Source of the DNA: an uncultured Croceicoccus sp. | GTDB taxonomy: Bacteria; Pseudomonadota; Alphaproteobacteria; Sphingomonadales; Sphingomonadaceae | Length of the DNA stretch: 64,000 nt | NCBI RefSeq assembly: GCF_947496385.1 | Contig: NZ_CANMCP010000010.1 | Location: 1-64,000 of the forward strand | Direction: 5' to 3' | In this document: in pieces, positions 45,722-54,780 of the stretch | How the letters are laid out: each line of letters starts with the position of its first letter | Numbering within the stretch: position 1 is the stretch's first letter | Notes under the pieces: generated by a model | Databases searched by the model: none | What the model was told of the DNA's origin: nothing | What the model saw: the letters and a program-made list of their open reading frames with translations, nothing else | Translations under genes and position numbers: made by a program

Positions 45722-46581
45722 CACAGGAGACTTTCTATTCGATCGATACCGCACACGAACGCCGCCCTGCTGTCGACCTCGGCGGCGTCGCGGCCGGCCT
45801 GGCGGATGGCCGCGGCATAAAGCGCGCCCAGATGGGGATCGGCAAGAATATGGACGAGGGCGCCTTCATATTCGGCGAAGCGGGCGGAAATTTCCGCACC
45901 GATCAGGAGCCCGCTCACATAGGATGGCGCATCGTCCGCAGGCAGCAGGCCGAGCAGCCCCCGGGCGCGCACGCCGAACAGCGCCGCGGAAAGATCCCGC
46001 TCAAGCCCCGCATCGACACCCGCGATAAAGGCGTCGCCGGTGGTGACCTGGCCGGACATCTGCGGGGCAAGAATGCTTTCCCGGCCGAGCATCGCGAACA
46101 GTTCGCCGGTCATCGCGGTGGTGAAGCGCGCGATCCGTCCCGCCCTCAGCTCCGCCCATTTGCAATGCGTGCCCGGCTGAATCAGCAAGGCATCGGGCGG
46201 AACCAGCCCCGCCTCCGCCGCGCCGAGAAGCTGCACCTCCTCCCCCCGCATCACGTCGGGGCCGGTGGCGTCGATGCGCGACACGCCCGGCACGATATAC
46301 ACCCTGTCGTCAAGGCGCGGGCATTGCGCCGCGAGATCGCCCAGCCCGGCGGGCGCGGCCACATAAGGCGCCTCGTGCCAGCCGATCGAGGAACCGACCA
46401 TGCCCGCCATCACGATCGGACGGTTGCCGAACCGGCCCCGGATCGCATTGATTTCGGCCCTGAAATCCGGTTTCGAGGCGACCCCGCGATCGTCGCGTTC
46501 GGTTTCGATCACGGCGCCATCCGCGATGAGATAGACACGGCGGTTGGTCGTGCCCCAGTCGACGGCGATAAAACCGTCCAT
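45721..46581 (-). CDS. dgoK: 2-Dehydro-3-deoxygalactonokinase
   Basis: A 286-residue kinase of the DgoK family. It opens IAVDWGTTNRRVYLIADG (phosphate-binding 1 motif), then PIVMAGMVGSSIGWHEAPYV, the conserved DVMRGEEVQLLGA, LIQPGTHCKWAEL and ARFTTAMTGELFAML. It phosphorylates 2-dehydro-3-deoxygalactonate at O6. Length fits the family norm of about 290. ATG 46581 follows the symporter stop by two bases. dgoD (galactonate dehydratase) is not in the window, so the upstream step must be encoded elsewhere or the substrate enters as another deoxy-aldonate. Confidence 0.95.
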   Translation of the reverse strand: MDGFIAVDWGTTNRRVYLIADGAVIETERDDRGVASKPDFRAEINAIRGRFGNRPIVMAGMVGSSIGWHEAPYVAAPAGLGDLAAQCPRLDDRVYIVPGVSRIDATGPDVMRGEEVQLLGAAEAGLVPPDALLIQPGTHCKWAELRAGRIARFTTAMTGELFAMLGRESILAPQMSGQVTTGDAFIAGVDAGLERDLSAALFGVRARGLLGLLPADDAPSYVSGLLIGAEISARFAEYEGALVHILADPHLGALYAAAIRQAGRDAAEVDSRAAFVCGIDRIESLL

Positions 46582-46583
46582 GC

Positions 46584-48203
46584 TCACCACATCGACGCGT
46601 AGAGGGCGATGACGATCCCGACCACCGCAAGCGCCGCCACGTTGAACGAACGCGCTGTGGCGTAACGCACATCGCCGGTCTCGATCCGGTCGCTCCCGGC
46701 CGCACCCGGTTTCCAGAGCGACACCAGTATCGCAAGGCCGAGCGAGAGGAAGAACACCCACATCATGCGGTTGAGGAACGGCACGGCGTTAAGCGCGGCG
46801 ATCCCGCCCCATTCGCTCGGGAACCAGAATGCCACGCTGCCCAAAATCGACGCCGCGGCGGCGGTGATCGCGCCCGCCTCGCTTGCCTTTTTCCAGAACA
46901 GCCCGAGCAGGAAGATCACCGTGATGCCCGGCGTGATGAAGCCCGAAAACTCCTGAATGAACTGAAACGCCTGATCGAGACTGCCGAGCAGCGGCCGCGC
47001 GGCGAACAGAGCGAGAAGCATGGCGACGCTCGCACTGATCCGCCCCACGAACACGAGATGGCGTTCATGCGTCGCGCGATGCGTTTCATCCTCGGCCTCG
47101 CTCTTGTAGCCGCGGCGCTTGGCATAAAGGTCGAGCGTGAAGATCGTCGCGATCGAATTGACCTTGGACGCGGTCGAGGCCACGACCGCTGCCATGAGCG
47201 CGGCAAACACCAGCCCCAGAAGCCCCGTCGGCAGGTATCGCATCATCGTAGGATAAGCCTGATCGGCGGGGTCCAGTCCGGGCGCGAGGAGCACCGCGGC
47301 AAGGCCCGGAACCACCACCACCAGCGGCATCAGCAGTTTCAGGATGGCGGCAAAGACGACGCCCTTCTGCGCCTCTTCGAGGTTCTTCGCCGCGAGTGCG
47401 CGTTGAATGATATACTGATTGAAGCCCCAGTAGCTGAGATTGGCGATCCACAGCCCGCCAATGAGCACCGCGATGCCGGGCAGTTCCTGATAACCCGGAT
47501 CGCCGGGTTCGAGAATCATGTTGAACTTGTCCGGTGCCTGCTCGACAAGCGTGCCGAGCCCGGCCCAGACCCCCTGCCCGCCGCCAACCTCGTTCAGCGT
47601 GAGCCCCGAAATGATCAGCCCGCCCATGACGAGCAGCGTGACCTGCACGATATCGGTGATCGCCACGGCCTTCAGCCCGCCATAAAGCTGATACAGCAAG
47701 GCAAAGGCACCGAGCCCGAACAGGGCCACCGTCTGATCGACGCCCGCGACCTGGTTGACCACGATCGAGCCGAGCCAGAGGATCGAGGTGAGATTGACGA
47801 AGACATAAAGCGCGAGCCAGAAAATCGCCATGATTGTGCGGATGTTCGGGCCGTACCGCTGCTCGAGGAACTGCGGCATCGTGTAGATGTCGTTCCTGAG
47901 GAAGATCGGCAGGAAGAACTTCCCGACGATGAGCAGGGTCAGTGCCGCCATCCATTCATAGGATGCGATCGCAAGACCCAGCCGGTAACCCGAACCCGAC
48001 ATGCCGACGATCTGTTCGGCCGAGATATTCGCCGCGATCAGCGACGCGCCGATCGCCCACCACGGGAGCGATTTCGACGCCAAAAAATAATCGGAGGAAT
48101 TCTTTTCGTGGCCGGCCTTGTCGCGGCTCACCCACTGCGCGAGCCCGAATATGAACAGCGCGTAGATCGCCACCACGACGATATCGAAAGTTGCCAACCC
48201 CAT
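46584..48203 (-). CDS. Sodium:solute symporter (SSS/SGLT type)
   Basis: A 539-residue transporter with about 14 membrane helices. Family motifs: KSLPWWAIGASLIAANISAEQIVGMSGSGY near residues 45-75 (pieces), YGGLKAVAITDIVQ near 175, NLSYWGFNQYIIQRALAAKN near 255 and FAALMAAVVASTASKVNSIATIF near 340. These mark the SGLT subgroup that imports sugars or sugar acids with sodium. With dgoA/dgoK in the same operon, galactose, galactonate or a related sugar acid is the likely substrate. It is the first gene of the minus-strand operon. Confidence 0.94.
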   Translation of the reverse strand: MGLATFDIVVVAIYALFIFGLAQWVSRDKAGHEKNSSDYFLASKSLPWWAIGASLIAANISAEQIVGMSGSGYRLGLAIASYEWMAALTLLIVGKFFLPIFLRNDIYTMPQFLEQRYGPNIRTIMAIFWLALYVFVNLTSILWLGSIVVNQVAGVDQTVALFGLGAFALLYQLYGGLKAVAITDIVQVTLLVMGGLIISGLTLNEVGGGQGVWAGLGTLVEQAPDKFNMILEPGDPGYQELPGIAVLIGGLWIANLSYWGFNQYIIQRALAAKNLEEAQKGVVFAAILKLLMPLVVVVPGLAAVLLAPGLDPADQAYPTMMRYLPTGLLGLVFAALMAAVVASTASKVNSIATIFTLDLYAKRRGYKSEAEDETHRATHERHLVFVGRISASVAMLLALFAARPLLGSLDQAFQFIQEFSGFITPGITVIFLLGLFWKKASEAGAITAAAASILGSVAFWFPSEWGGIAALNAVPFLNRMMWVFFLSLGLAILVSLWKPGAAGSDRIETGDVRYATARSFNVAALAVVGIVIALYASMW

Positions 48204-48352
48204 ACGATCATTCCCCCATGCCTGACCGTCGCGGCAGCCAGTCTCCGATTGCCAGTCTAATTATATTATTTATAAGGTTTGTCTAGCCGAATAGTTTGTT
48301 AATCTGGCCTGCGTCTCTACAATGCAGGCATATCCGAGGGGAGCAAGAAGCC
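48204..48352. promoter_or_regulatory. AT-rich divergent promoter region of the galactonate genes
   Basis: The spacer between the symporter and GntR starts contains a strongly AT-rich patch at 48258-48300 (TTATATTATTTATAAG) unlike the surrounding GC-rich DNA. It probably holds both promoters and the GntR operator. No exact operator can be named. Confidence 0.45.
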
Positions 48353-49090
48353 TTGGTCAAGAATACCGAAGGGGACGGGAGCGTGCGGTCGCGTCTCGGT
48401 CGCAATCTCACGCATGGCATGCTCGAAATGCTCGGGCGGGCGATCATCGTCGGCGATTATGACGATGTGCCCTTCCCCACCGAAGCCGAGCTGACGAAGC
48501 AGCACGGCGTCAGCCGTTCGGTGACCCGCGAGGCGGTCAAGATGCTCACGACCAAGCGGTTGTTGAGTGCGCGGCCGCGGCAGGGAACGATCATCGAACC
48601 GGCGGAGAACTGGAACCTGTTTGACCCGGATGTGCTGCGATGGCTGCTGGAGCGGCGCGCCTCGGTGCAGCTTTTGCGGCACTTCAACCAGCTGCGCGTC
48701 GCGATCGAACCCGAAGCTGCGGCGCTCGCCGCGCGGTTCCACGAAAAGGCCGACCTGCAGACGATCGAGGACGGGCTCGCCCGCATGAAACGCGCCGAAG
48801 AGGGCGCCGACGATACGCTTTCGGCCGACATCGCGTTCCATGTCGCCATTCTGGAAGCTTCGAAGAACCCGTTCTATCGCCAGTTTCGCGACGTGGTATC
48901 GACCGCGCTGCGCACTTCGATCCGCTTTACGAACAAGATCAAGGGGCACTCCGCCAGTATTGCCGACCACGATGCCGTGCTCGCCGCGATCCGCGCGCGC
49001 GACGATCAGGAAGCCTATCGCGCGATGCGGCACCTCATCGGCGAGGTGCTCGACCTCATCGAAGAGCGGGGAGGCGAAGAGGTCGCCTGA
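48353..49090 (+). CDS. GntR/FadR-family regulator of galactonate genes
   Basis: A 245-residue FadR-subfamily regulator. The winged helix-turn-helix covers about 12-85 (DVPFPTEAELTKQHGVSRSV then TREAVKMLTTKRLLSARPRQGT). The FCD effector domain covers about 100-235 (LRVAIEPEAAALAARFHEKA; FHVAILEASKNPFYRQF; DHDAVLAAIRARDDQEAYRAM), with the metal-binding Asp/His pattern. Position and type match DgoR, which senses galactonate. TTG 48353 is chosen as the start because GAGGGGAGC sits nine bases upstream; an earlier TTG at 48296 has no ribosome site. Confidence 0.92.
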   Translation: MVKNTEGDGSVRSRLGRNLTHGMLEMLGRAIIVGDYDDVPFPTEAELTKQHGVSRSVTREAVKMLTTKRLLSARPRQGTIIEPAENWNLFDPDVLRWLLERRASVQLLRHFNQLRVAIEPEAAALAARFHEKADLQTIEDGLARMKRAEEGADDTLSADIAFHVAILEASKNPFYRQFRDVVSTALRTSIRFTNKIKGHSASIADHDAVLAAIRARDDQEAYRAMRHLIGEVLDLIEERGGEEVA

Positions 49091-49097
49091 AGCGCGT

Positions 49098-49246
49098 CAT
49101 CGCTTGCTCTTGTCGTCGGAATGGCAGGTGTGCGGTTTCTGCCCTGTCGTTCGCCCAGTGACCTGTCGCTTGCTTTCACGACTTTCCGAGTTCGGTCATG
49201 GCAGCTTTTAAGAATCGAAGACCGTCCGTCGTCATGACCTCCTGCA
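49098..49246 (-). mobile_element. IS6-type fragment beside a larger copy
   Basis: The sequence resembles the transposase middle found again at 49470-49615 (GTCGGAATGGCAGGTGTG, GCAGCTTTTAAGAATCGAAG, ACCGTCCGTCGTCATGACCT). It stops exactly where the 3' end of the next copy begins, so a second copy probably inserted into this one or replaced its remainder. Confidence 0.6.
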
Positions 49247-49249
49247 AAG

Positions 49250-50084
49250 GAGCTGTCAGTCGGATGCAAACCGCTCTCCATTGTGCAAAGTGCACCCTTC
49301 CTGGGACATTCTTCTATCCATCAGATTTTGCCACTCAGTGAGGAGAGCTGTGCGGCGGGTCTTGTAAATGTCTCGGTCGACGAGGTGTCGCTCGGAATCG
49401 AAGGGGTTGTGAAAGGTTGCGTGAACCGATGCGAACTTCTGTAGCGACCTTATTTGCCTGACGCACAGCATCGCTCGTTCCCCTCGTCGGAATGGCAGGT
49501 GTGTGTTTTCGGCCCGGTTGTTCACGTAGCGGCCTGTCTCCTGCTTATCCTCGCAGCCAAGGTTGCACATCGCAGCTTTGTAGGGCCGCAGACCGTCCAT
49601 CGTCATGACCTCTGGAGAGCCGTGGCGTTTCAGCGCATTTCTCATGAAGCGCAGGGCAACGGCTTTGTCCCCTTTCGTTGTGACATGGTTTTCAAGGACG
49701 TCCCTACTGATCGACGGCACGCCAAAGATACATCATCTCGGCGTTTATGTGGACGTACATCTCATCGAGGTGCCACTTCCAATGCCGAAATCCGCGCATT
49801 CTGCCGACACGTTGCCGCCATATGTCCGCTGCGAACATCGGACCAAAATGGTTCCACCAGAGCCGCACCGTCTCATGACAAATGTCGATCCCACGTTCCG
49901 ACCGAATCTTCCACGTTCCGCAGCGAAAGCGGGAAACGAACTTACATCATCTCGACCAGGCGGACCACCTCCGGCGACGACTGGCAATACCGGAAGGGAT
50001 TGGGTAGACTGCGAGGGCGGGTCATGAAACGCTTCTAGCCCATGCCACTGAGTTCTCTAGCGGTACAATCCTTCTGACGGTGCG
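49250..50084 (-). mobile_element. IS6-type element, near full length but decayed
   Basis: About 835 bases with both ends: GAGCTGTCAGTCGGATGCAAACC at 49250 and GCGGTACAATCCTTCTGACGGTGC at 50060-50083. That is the normal size of an IS6-family element and the most complete copy in the window. The transposase within is broken. Confidence 0.8.
49256..50030 (-). pseudogene. IS6-family transposase, broken
   Basis: The minus strand reads the C-terminal two thirds in 49256-49720 (MRNALKRHGSPEVMTMDGLR, AENTHLPFRRGERAML, RSLQKFASVHATFHNPF and FDSERHLVDRDIYK). The N-terminal part (PFRYCQSSPEVVRLVEMM, stop, VRFPLSLRNVED) is in other frames, with at least one nonsense codon and a frameshift near 49720. 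The original stop is also lost, so the reading frame runs on to the terminal repeat. Confidence 0.75.
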
Positions 50085-50243
50085 CTACCGCGGCTTCGCG
50101 CAGGCCCCGACCATCTCGTCAGCCAGAACGTCCGGCTGCAAATGCTTGAATACCATAAGCAGACAGTCGGAAAACGGCCCGGATCCGGGCCCCGGCGGCG
50201 GTTGCGGCTTGCGCGGCGCGGATGAACCGGCCATCCGGCAGGC
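50085..50243. other. Spacer with no recognised gene
   Basis: A very GC-rich spacer between the IS6 end and the peptidase gene. The minus strand holds a short open piece ending VFKHLQPDVLADEMVGAC, possibly the tail of a lost gene. Nothing further is recognised. Confidence 0.35.
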
Positions 50244-51500
50244 ATGAGCTTCAACTTCTCCCGCCGCACCGTACTGAGCGCCGCGCTCGCAGTCCCCGCG
50301 TTCACCCATGCCCCGATTCTGCGCGCCGCGCAGTCCGATCTGTCGCAGCTGTCGGACATGACCGGCGCGGCCAAGCCTATTACCTCAGCTGAACGACTGG
50401 AGCGGATCGTACGTGCGCAGGCGTTGATGGAAGCGAACGACATTGCCGCAGTGGTGATCGAACCGGGCGCTTCGCTGACCTATTTCACCGGCCTCGAGTG
50501 GGGCCGCAGCGAGCGCGTCACTTGCGCGGTTCTCCCTCGCGAGGGTGATCCGCTGATCGTGACGCCTTTCTTCGAAGAGCCCTCCGTACGCGAGACGCTG
50601 GATATTCCCGCCGAGCTGCGCGTCTGGCAGGAAGACGAAAGCCCGTTGGCGCTGATCGCCGGTTGGCTGCGCGAGCGCGGCCTTGCAAGCGGGCGACTGG
50701 GTATAGAGGAAACCGCGCGCTTCTTCGTGGCCGACGGTCTGACAGCCCGCCTGCCTGAGATGCGCGTAGTCTCAGCCGACCCGGTGGTGCGCGCGTTGCG
50801 TATGCACAAGAGCGCGGCGGAAATCGCTCTGATGCAGCTCGCCACCGACGTGACGATGGCGGCCTATCGCTGGACCTGGCCGCGCGTCGAGGCGGGAATG
50901 ACCGGCGCGCAGATTTCTGCCCTGATGAACGGTGCAACGCGCGCATTGGGCGGCACCCCGCAATTTTCGCTGGCGCTGGTGGGGGAGGCGTCCGCCTATC
51001 CCCACGGGTCACGGCAGATCCATCGGATCGCCGACGGCGAGGTGCTGCTGATGGATTGCGGTTGTGCGGTCGAGGGCTACGAAAGCGATGTCTCGCGCAC
51101 CTTTTCATTTGGAGCGATCCGCGCAGACGTGGCACGCGTATGGGAGACCGTCGCGCGCGGACAACGCATCGTGTTCGACGCGGCACAGATTGGCACGCCC
51201 GCAGGCTACGTGGATGATGCGGTGCGCGCCTTTTACGAAAGCATGGGCTACGGTCCCGGCTATGCTTTGCCGGGCCTCTCCCACCGCACCGGCCACGGCA
51301 TCGGCATGGACGGACACGAACCGATCAATCTTGTGCGCGGGGAGGAAACGGCGCTGGCGCCTGGCATGTGCTTCTCGAACGAACCGGGCATCTATCTGCC
51401 AGGGCGGTTCGGTGTTCGGTTGGAGGATTGCATCTATATGACGCAAAGCGGACCCAAATGGTTCAGCCAGCCTGCCGCTTCGATCGAGAATCCGATTTAA
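50244..51500 (+). CDS. M24-family metallopeptidase (Xaa-Pro aminopeptidase-like), Tat-exported
   Basis: A 418-residue protein with a twin-arginine-type leader (SRRTVLSAALAVPAF) suggesting folded export. The N-terminal creatinase-like domain is at about 45-175 (AVVIEPGASLTYFTGLEWG). The pita-bread catalytic domain is at about 185-405, with all five metal ligands apparent: Asp in LLMDCGCAVEGY, Asp in YESDVSRTF, His in HRTGHGIGMDGHE, Glu in FSNEPGIYL and Glu in VRLEDCIYM. It should cleave N-terminal residues before proline, or a related small substrate. No operon partner is visible; an IS6 copy is upstream and debris is downstream. Confidence 0.93.
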   Translation: MSFNFSRRTVLSAALAVPAFTHAPILRAAQSDLSQLSDMTGAAKPITSAERLERIVRAQALMEANDIAAVVIEPGASLTYFTGLEWGRSERVTCAVLPREGDPLIVTPFFEEPSVRETLDIPAELRVWQEDESPLALIAGWLRERGLASGRLGIEETARFFVADGLTARLPEMRVVSADPVVRALRMHKSAAEIALMQLATDVTMAAYRWTWPRVEAGMTGAQISALMNGATRALGGTPQFSLALVGEASAYPHGSRQIHRIADGEVLLMDCGCAVEGYESDVSRTFSFGAIRADVARVWETVARGQRIVFDAAQIGTPAGYVDDAVRAFYESMGYGPGYALPGLSHRTGHGIGMDGHEPINLVRGEETALAPGMCFSNEPGIYLPGRFGVRLEDCIYMTQSGPKWFSQPAASIENPI

Positions 51501-51999
51501 GCCGGATATGTTCGATGGGCTGCCCATCGAGAGAAGGAGAATATCCGGCCATTTTCGGACGGCGCTGGCAAGAAATTGGGGCGAGCGTCGTAGGAATGTC
51601 CGCCTTCATAGCTTGCCCGCCCGCAAGCAGGCGGTTGTCAATCGGCCCCGGTTTCGTCGAGTATCTGGCTGCTTTAAAGGATCGTTTTCTCTTTCTGCAG
51701 GGTTTCGTGCCGATGGCCGACATTGGGCAAAACGGACTTTCTGCTATCGCGCAGAGCTTGAGATTAGATTTACACTTCCGAGCGAAACTTGTGACGTAAA
51801 GTTGTTTTCGGCACCCTGATATCGTCGGCAAGCCCGTCGATGATGCGTATTTCCAACCAGCGGCTCTTGTATTTCAAACTGTCGACAAATTTCTCGTCCA
51901 CTCTCATCTTCTTCACGCTCTTTACCATTGATGGAAGCGTAACCGCTGACTTCGTTCAGCAAGCATGACCAGCGGTCTACCCTCACCGTCGCACTCCTT
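51501..51999. other. Gene-free stretch with no recognised feature
   Basis: Lower-GC, apparently non-coding debris between the peptidase gene and an IS5-type fragment. No frame shows a family signature on either strand. Confidence 0.4.
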
Positions 52000-52000
52000 A

Positions 52001-52440
52001 TCAAGCTAGCAAGTCGATACCGCCCAGAGTGCGCCCGATCGGTCGCGGAACAGCCCGTTTTTGTAGACTGGCCGCCGTCCAGCGCGCCTTCAGGCACGTT
52101 GCATCGAGCGTGAGCCAGTCAGGCATGCCGCCCTTCCTTGCGAGGCTGCCGATGATGATGTCGAACACTCCCATCCGGCTCCAGCGAATGAAACGGTCGT
52201 AGATCGCCGAGCGCGGTCCATTAGCAGCCGGTTGCATCCTGCCATCCCAGGCCGCGCCTGATGAAGAGAATGATGCCGCCGACGATCCGACGGTCGTCGA
52301 CCCGCGCCGTGACTCATGCGACAGCGGAAGATACGGTTCGATCCGGCGCAGCTACACCTCCGAGAACCGGATCAGATCGCGCAGGGGCAGTGCCTCTTCA
52401 CGCTACGATCCCCTACCGAGCGCTCCGCGATATGCCCGAG
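52001..52440 (-). pseudogene. IS5-family transposase fragment
   Basis: The minus strand reads AANGPRSAIYDRFIRWSRMG, VFDIIIGSLARKGGMPDWLT and LDATCLKARWTAASLQKRA, then RPIGRTLGGI. This is the first part of an IS5-type (IS1031/IS427-like) DDE transposase containing the first catalytic Asp. The more N-terminal segment (RRIEPYLPLSHES) is visible in another frame to about 52350. The rest of the element is missing. A short sequence near 52440-52466 (GGTACCATCCCTCCAACAGTGCC) resembles an IS6-type end. Confidence 0.7.
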
Positions 52441-52461
52441 GTACCATCCCTCCAACAGTGC

Positions 52462-53151
52462 CTAAGGCGAAGTTGGCGGACAAATGTTCGGCAAACCGTG
52501 AGCAACCGCAAGAAGTGGCTCGGGGTAGCACGGCGCTGTGGCGCTCGGCCGTTTGCTGAACATATCGTACCAGTTGCGTAGAACGGAGCAGCCTTCAGGC
52601 AGAGGAACGCCATAAAGTTTTTTGGCAAACTGCAGCGTGGCCATGGTGATGCAATCGGCGATGGTGACCCCGTCACCAGCGAGGAACGTGCCGGCGGTTT
52701 CGCGTGCCAGCGTGTCGAGGAGCCTGAGCCGCCCGTAATAGGCATCCGCCGCAATGGTCGCGGCTTCACGGCTCTGTTCCTCGCGTCCTGCGAATGCCGG
52801 ACTGCCCTTGTGGCACCATGTCCCGAAGTGCAGCGCTGCCTCGTCGATGACCGCGACCAGTTCGCGCGTTCGCGCCCGCAGTTCCGGCGTCGCGCCCAGC
52901 ATGCCGGGCGAGGGAAAGCGCTCCTCGAAATATTCGAGGATCGCGATCGAGGAGCGGATCAGCGTGCCGTCTTCGGTCCGCAAGATCGGCACGGTCGCGA
53001 GCGGGCTCAGTTGCGCCAGCTCGGGTGGCGGCCATCCTGCCAACAGGTCGAACGCGATCCGGTCTATATCCGTGATCCCCTTTTCGGCGAGATAGATGCC
53101 GACGCGGCGAGGATAGAGGCCCCATTCCAGTTCATAGAGCGTCATGCTCAT
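52462..53151 (-). CDS. Glutathione S-transferase family protein
   Basis: A 229-residue protein. The thioredoxin-like N-terminal domain (about 4-80) shows LYELEWGLYPRRVGIYLAEK, LAQLSPLATVPILRTEDGTL (cis-Pro) and IRSSIAILEYFEERFPSPGM. A helical C-terminal domain (about 90-215) with FLAGDGVTIADCITMATLQF carries the conserved Asp cap. The usual catalytic Ser/Cys/Tyr at the start of helix 1 is not clear (LYPRRV). It is coupled to the flavoprotein gene upstream by a four-base overlap. Confidence 0.92.
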   Translation of the reverse strand: MSMTLYELEWGLYPRRVGIYLAEKGITDIDRIAFDLLAGWPPPELAQLSPLATVPILRTEDGTLIRSSIAILEYFEERFPSPGMLGATPELRARTRELVAVIDEAALHFGTWCHKGSPAFAGREEQSREAATIAADAYYGRLRLLDTLARETAGTFLAGDGVTIADCITMATLQFAKKLYGVPLPEGCSVLRNWYDMFSKRPSATAPCYPEPLLAVAHGLPNICPPTSP

Positions 53152-54068
53152 GCGGCAGCACCGGCCATGGATGCCTCGAATACCAGCGACTGGTGGAGCG
53201 AGATGCCGGCGGTCACGCCGTCAGCCGAAGCCCAGGTCGCATTATGAGGCGCACGTGCGATGTCGCCGGCGGCGTACACGCCGGCAACGCTGGTGAGCCT
53301 GTCGGCATCCGTCCGGACAATCGGGCCGAATGGTCCGTTGTCGAGCGCGCAGCCGAGCCGTTCGGCTATCGGACTGTTGAGCCTCGAGCCCGGAGCCAGA
53401 AACAGCGCGTCGATCGCTACCTCCCGGCCATCACCGAGCAGCAGCGAAGTCAGGGTGCGGTTCCTGCCCCGAAGCTCCCTTAACGGCGCGGCTTCGATCG
53501 CTACGCCGCGATGATCGAGAAGCCTCCTCGCATCTCCCTCGGGCAAGGGGTTGCCGTCGAGATAGAGCGTCGTCGTTCCCCAATCGGCGATAAGCGCGGC
53601 CTGATGCAGCGACATGGGTGCGGTCCACAGCACACCAAGTCGACCGTCCCGATGTTCGTAACCATGGCAATAAGGGCAGTGCAGCACGGTATCACCCCAA
53701 CGTTCGGACAGGCCGGGAATGTTAGGAAGCACGTCGGAAATCCCGAACGCCAGCACCAGCTTGCGTCCGGCAACCGTCCCACCGCTTGCAAGCGTCACCT
53801 CGAACCCACCACCGACTTGGATCGCATCGCAAGCCATGTCGACGATCATTCGAACGGTTGGATAGGCTCCAAGTTGGTCGCGGGCCTTGACAATCATGTC
53901 TTGGGGCGCTGCACCGTCCTGACCGAAGAAACCGTGCGAGGCGTCCGCGAACCGATTGCGCGGCTCGCCCGTATCGACGACGCATACGGATCGGCGCGCA
54001 CGGGCGATCTGTATTGCCGCCGACAGACCTGCATAGCTCCCGCCTATAACGACGGCGTCATATTTCAT
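53148..54068 (-). CDS. Thioredoxin-reductase-like FAD/NAD(P) oxidoreductase
   Basis: A 306-residue flavoprotein. FAD site YDAVVIGGSYAGLSAAIQIAR-type start (split), the redox pair in HCPYCHGYEHRDG, a diverged NADPH-domain start around LGVLWTAPMSLHQA, and the second FAD motif VAGVYAAGDIAR are present. The CxxC spacing is that of small TrxR-like oxidoreductases common beside Rrf2 or GST genes. Start ATG 54068 lies inside the end of the Rrf2 gene (11-base overlap), so the three genes form one unit. Confidence 0.92.
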   Translation of the reverse strand: MKYDAVVIGGSYAGLSAAIQIARARRSVCVVDTGEPRNRFADASHGFFGQDGAAPQDMIVKARDQLGAYPTVRMIVDMACDAIQVGGGFEVTLASGGTVAGRKLVLAFGISDVLPNIPGLSERWGDTVLHCPYCHGYEHRDGRLGVLWTAPMSLHQAALIADWGTTTLYLDGNPLPEGDARRLLDHRGVAIEAAPLRELRGRNRTLTSLLLGDGREVAIDALFLAPGSRLNSPIAERLGCALDNGPFGPIVRTDADRLTSVAGVYAAGDIARAPHNATWASADGVTAGISLHQSLVFEASMAGAAA

Positions 54069-54522
54069 GGGTGATCTCCTGATCGACGGATGCGCCACGT
54101 GCGCCCATGCGGCGATGGAAATCATCGCTCAGCTGAGAGAGGGTCACGCTGGCGAACCGATCGAGCAGCACGGTTCGCGCCTTGTCGTAAGCGCTGCCCA
54201 GCGCCGCGTTGACGGACTCCTCGACCAAACATCCCGGGGCGTCGGTCCGGTTGCCCATCGCAAAGAGTTCGGGGCTGTCCAGCGATATGTAGATGTCGCG
54301 CAGCGTGATTTCCGAAAGCGGTCGCTCGATCGACCAGCCACCGCCGTGACCCTTGTCGGATCTGACGAACCCGGCCTTGCGCAGCCCCGCCATCGTTCGC
54401 CGCATCGTAGCCGGGTTGCTTCGCATGATGGTGGCCATGCTCTCTGAGGTCACCGGACCATCCATCTCGGCCATGTGGAGCAATACGTGGAGTACGCCCG
54501 ATAATCTGCTGTCACGTTTCAT
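54058..54522 (-). CDS. Rrf2-family transcriptional regulator without Fe-S cysteines
   Basis: A 154-residue Rrf2-type winged-helix protein (HVLLHMAEMDGPVTSESMAT, then IMRSNPATMRRTMAGLRKAG and VRSDKGHGGGWSIERPL). Members such as IscR bind an Fe-S cluster with three Cys in a short stretch. Here only one Cys (APGCLVEESV) is present, so cluster binding is unlikely. It is the first gene of the flavoprotein/GST unit and probably controls it. A direct repeat-like pair, ATATGTTACG and ATATTGTACG, lies just upstream (about 54530-54552). Confidence 0.9.
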   Translation of the reverse strand: MKRDSRLSGVLHVLLHMAEMDGPVTSESMATIMRSNPATMRRTMAGLRKAGFVRSDKGHGGGWSIERPLSEITLRDIYISLDSPELFAMGNRTDAPGCLVEESVNAALGSAYDKARTVLLDRFASVTLSQLSDDFHRRMGARGASVDQEITHEI

Positions 54523-54780
54523 GTTTCTTTATATGTTACGTGATATTGTACGGGTCAAGGGTTGCTCAGGAAAGCTGGATGGTGAATGAGGGGAGGCCGA
54601 CGTGTGTGGAGATCGGAGCTCGGCAAGGGGAGGCGCCATCGGAACGTCGCGGTTCAGGGCAGCGCTCGCCAGAAAGCGGCCGACCGGACTAGCCAGTCGA
54701 CCGTAGTCGTTTAAAATTTCAGTCCGCTCCGCCAGCAGCGGCGGATCTTCCACGACGACGCCCAAAGAGCGGACGGAGTT
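54523..54780. other. Promoter side of the Rrf2 unit, otherwise empty
   Basis: Contains the AT-rich stretch at 54525-54555 that probably drives the Rrf2 gene. The rest shows no recognised gene and may be debris of the NmrA-like gene. Confidence 0.4.

Noticed and set aside
51508-51819. A gene downstream of the M24 peptidase
   Set aside because: The open frame has no recognisable domain, poor composition and no ribosome site, and lies in IS-derived debris.
54529-54765. A 78-codon minus-strand frame upstream of the Rrf2 gene
   Set aside because: It has no family similarity and would run across the Rrf2 promoter; probably debris of the NmrA-like gene.
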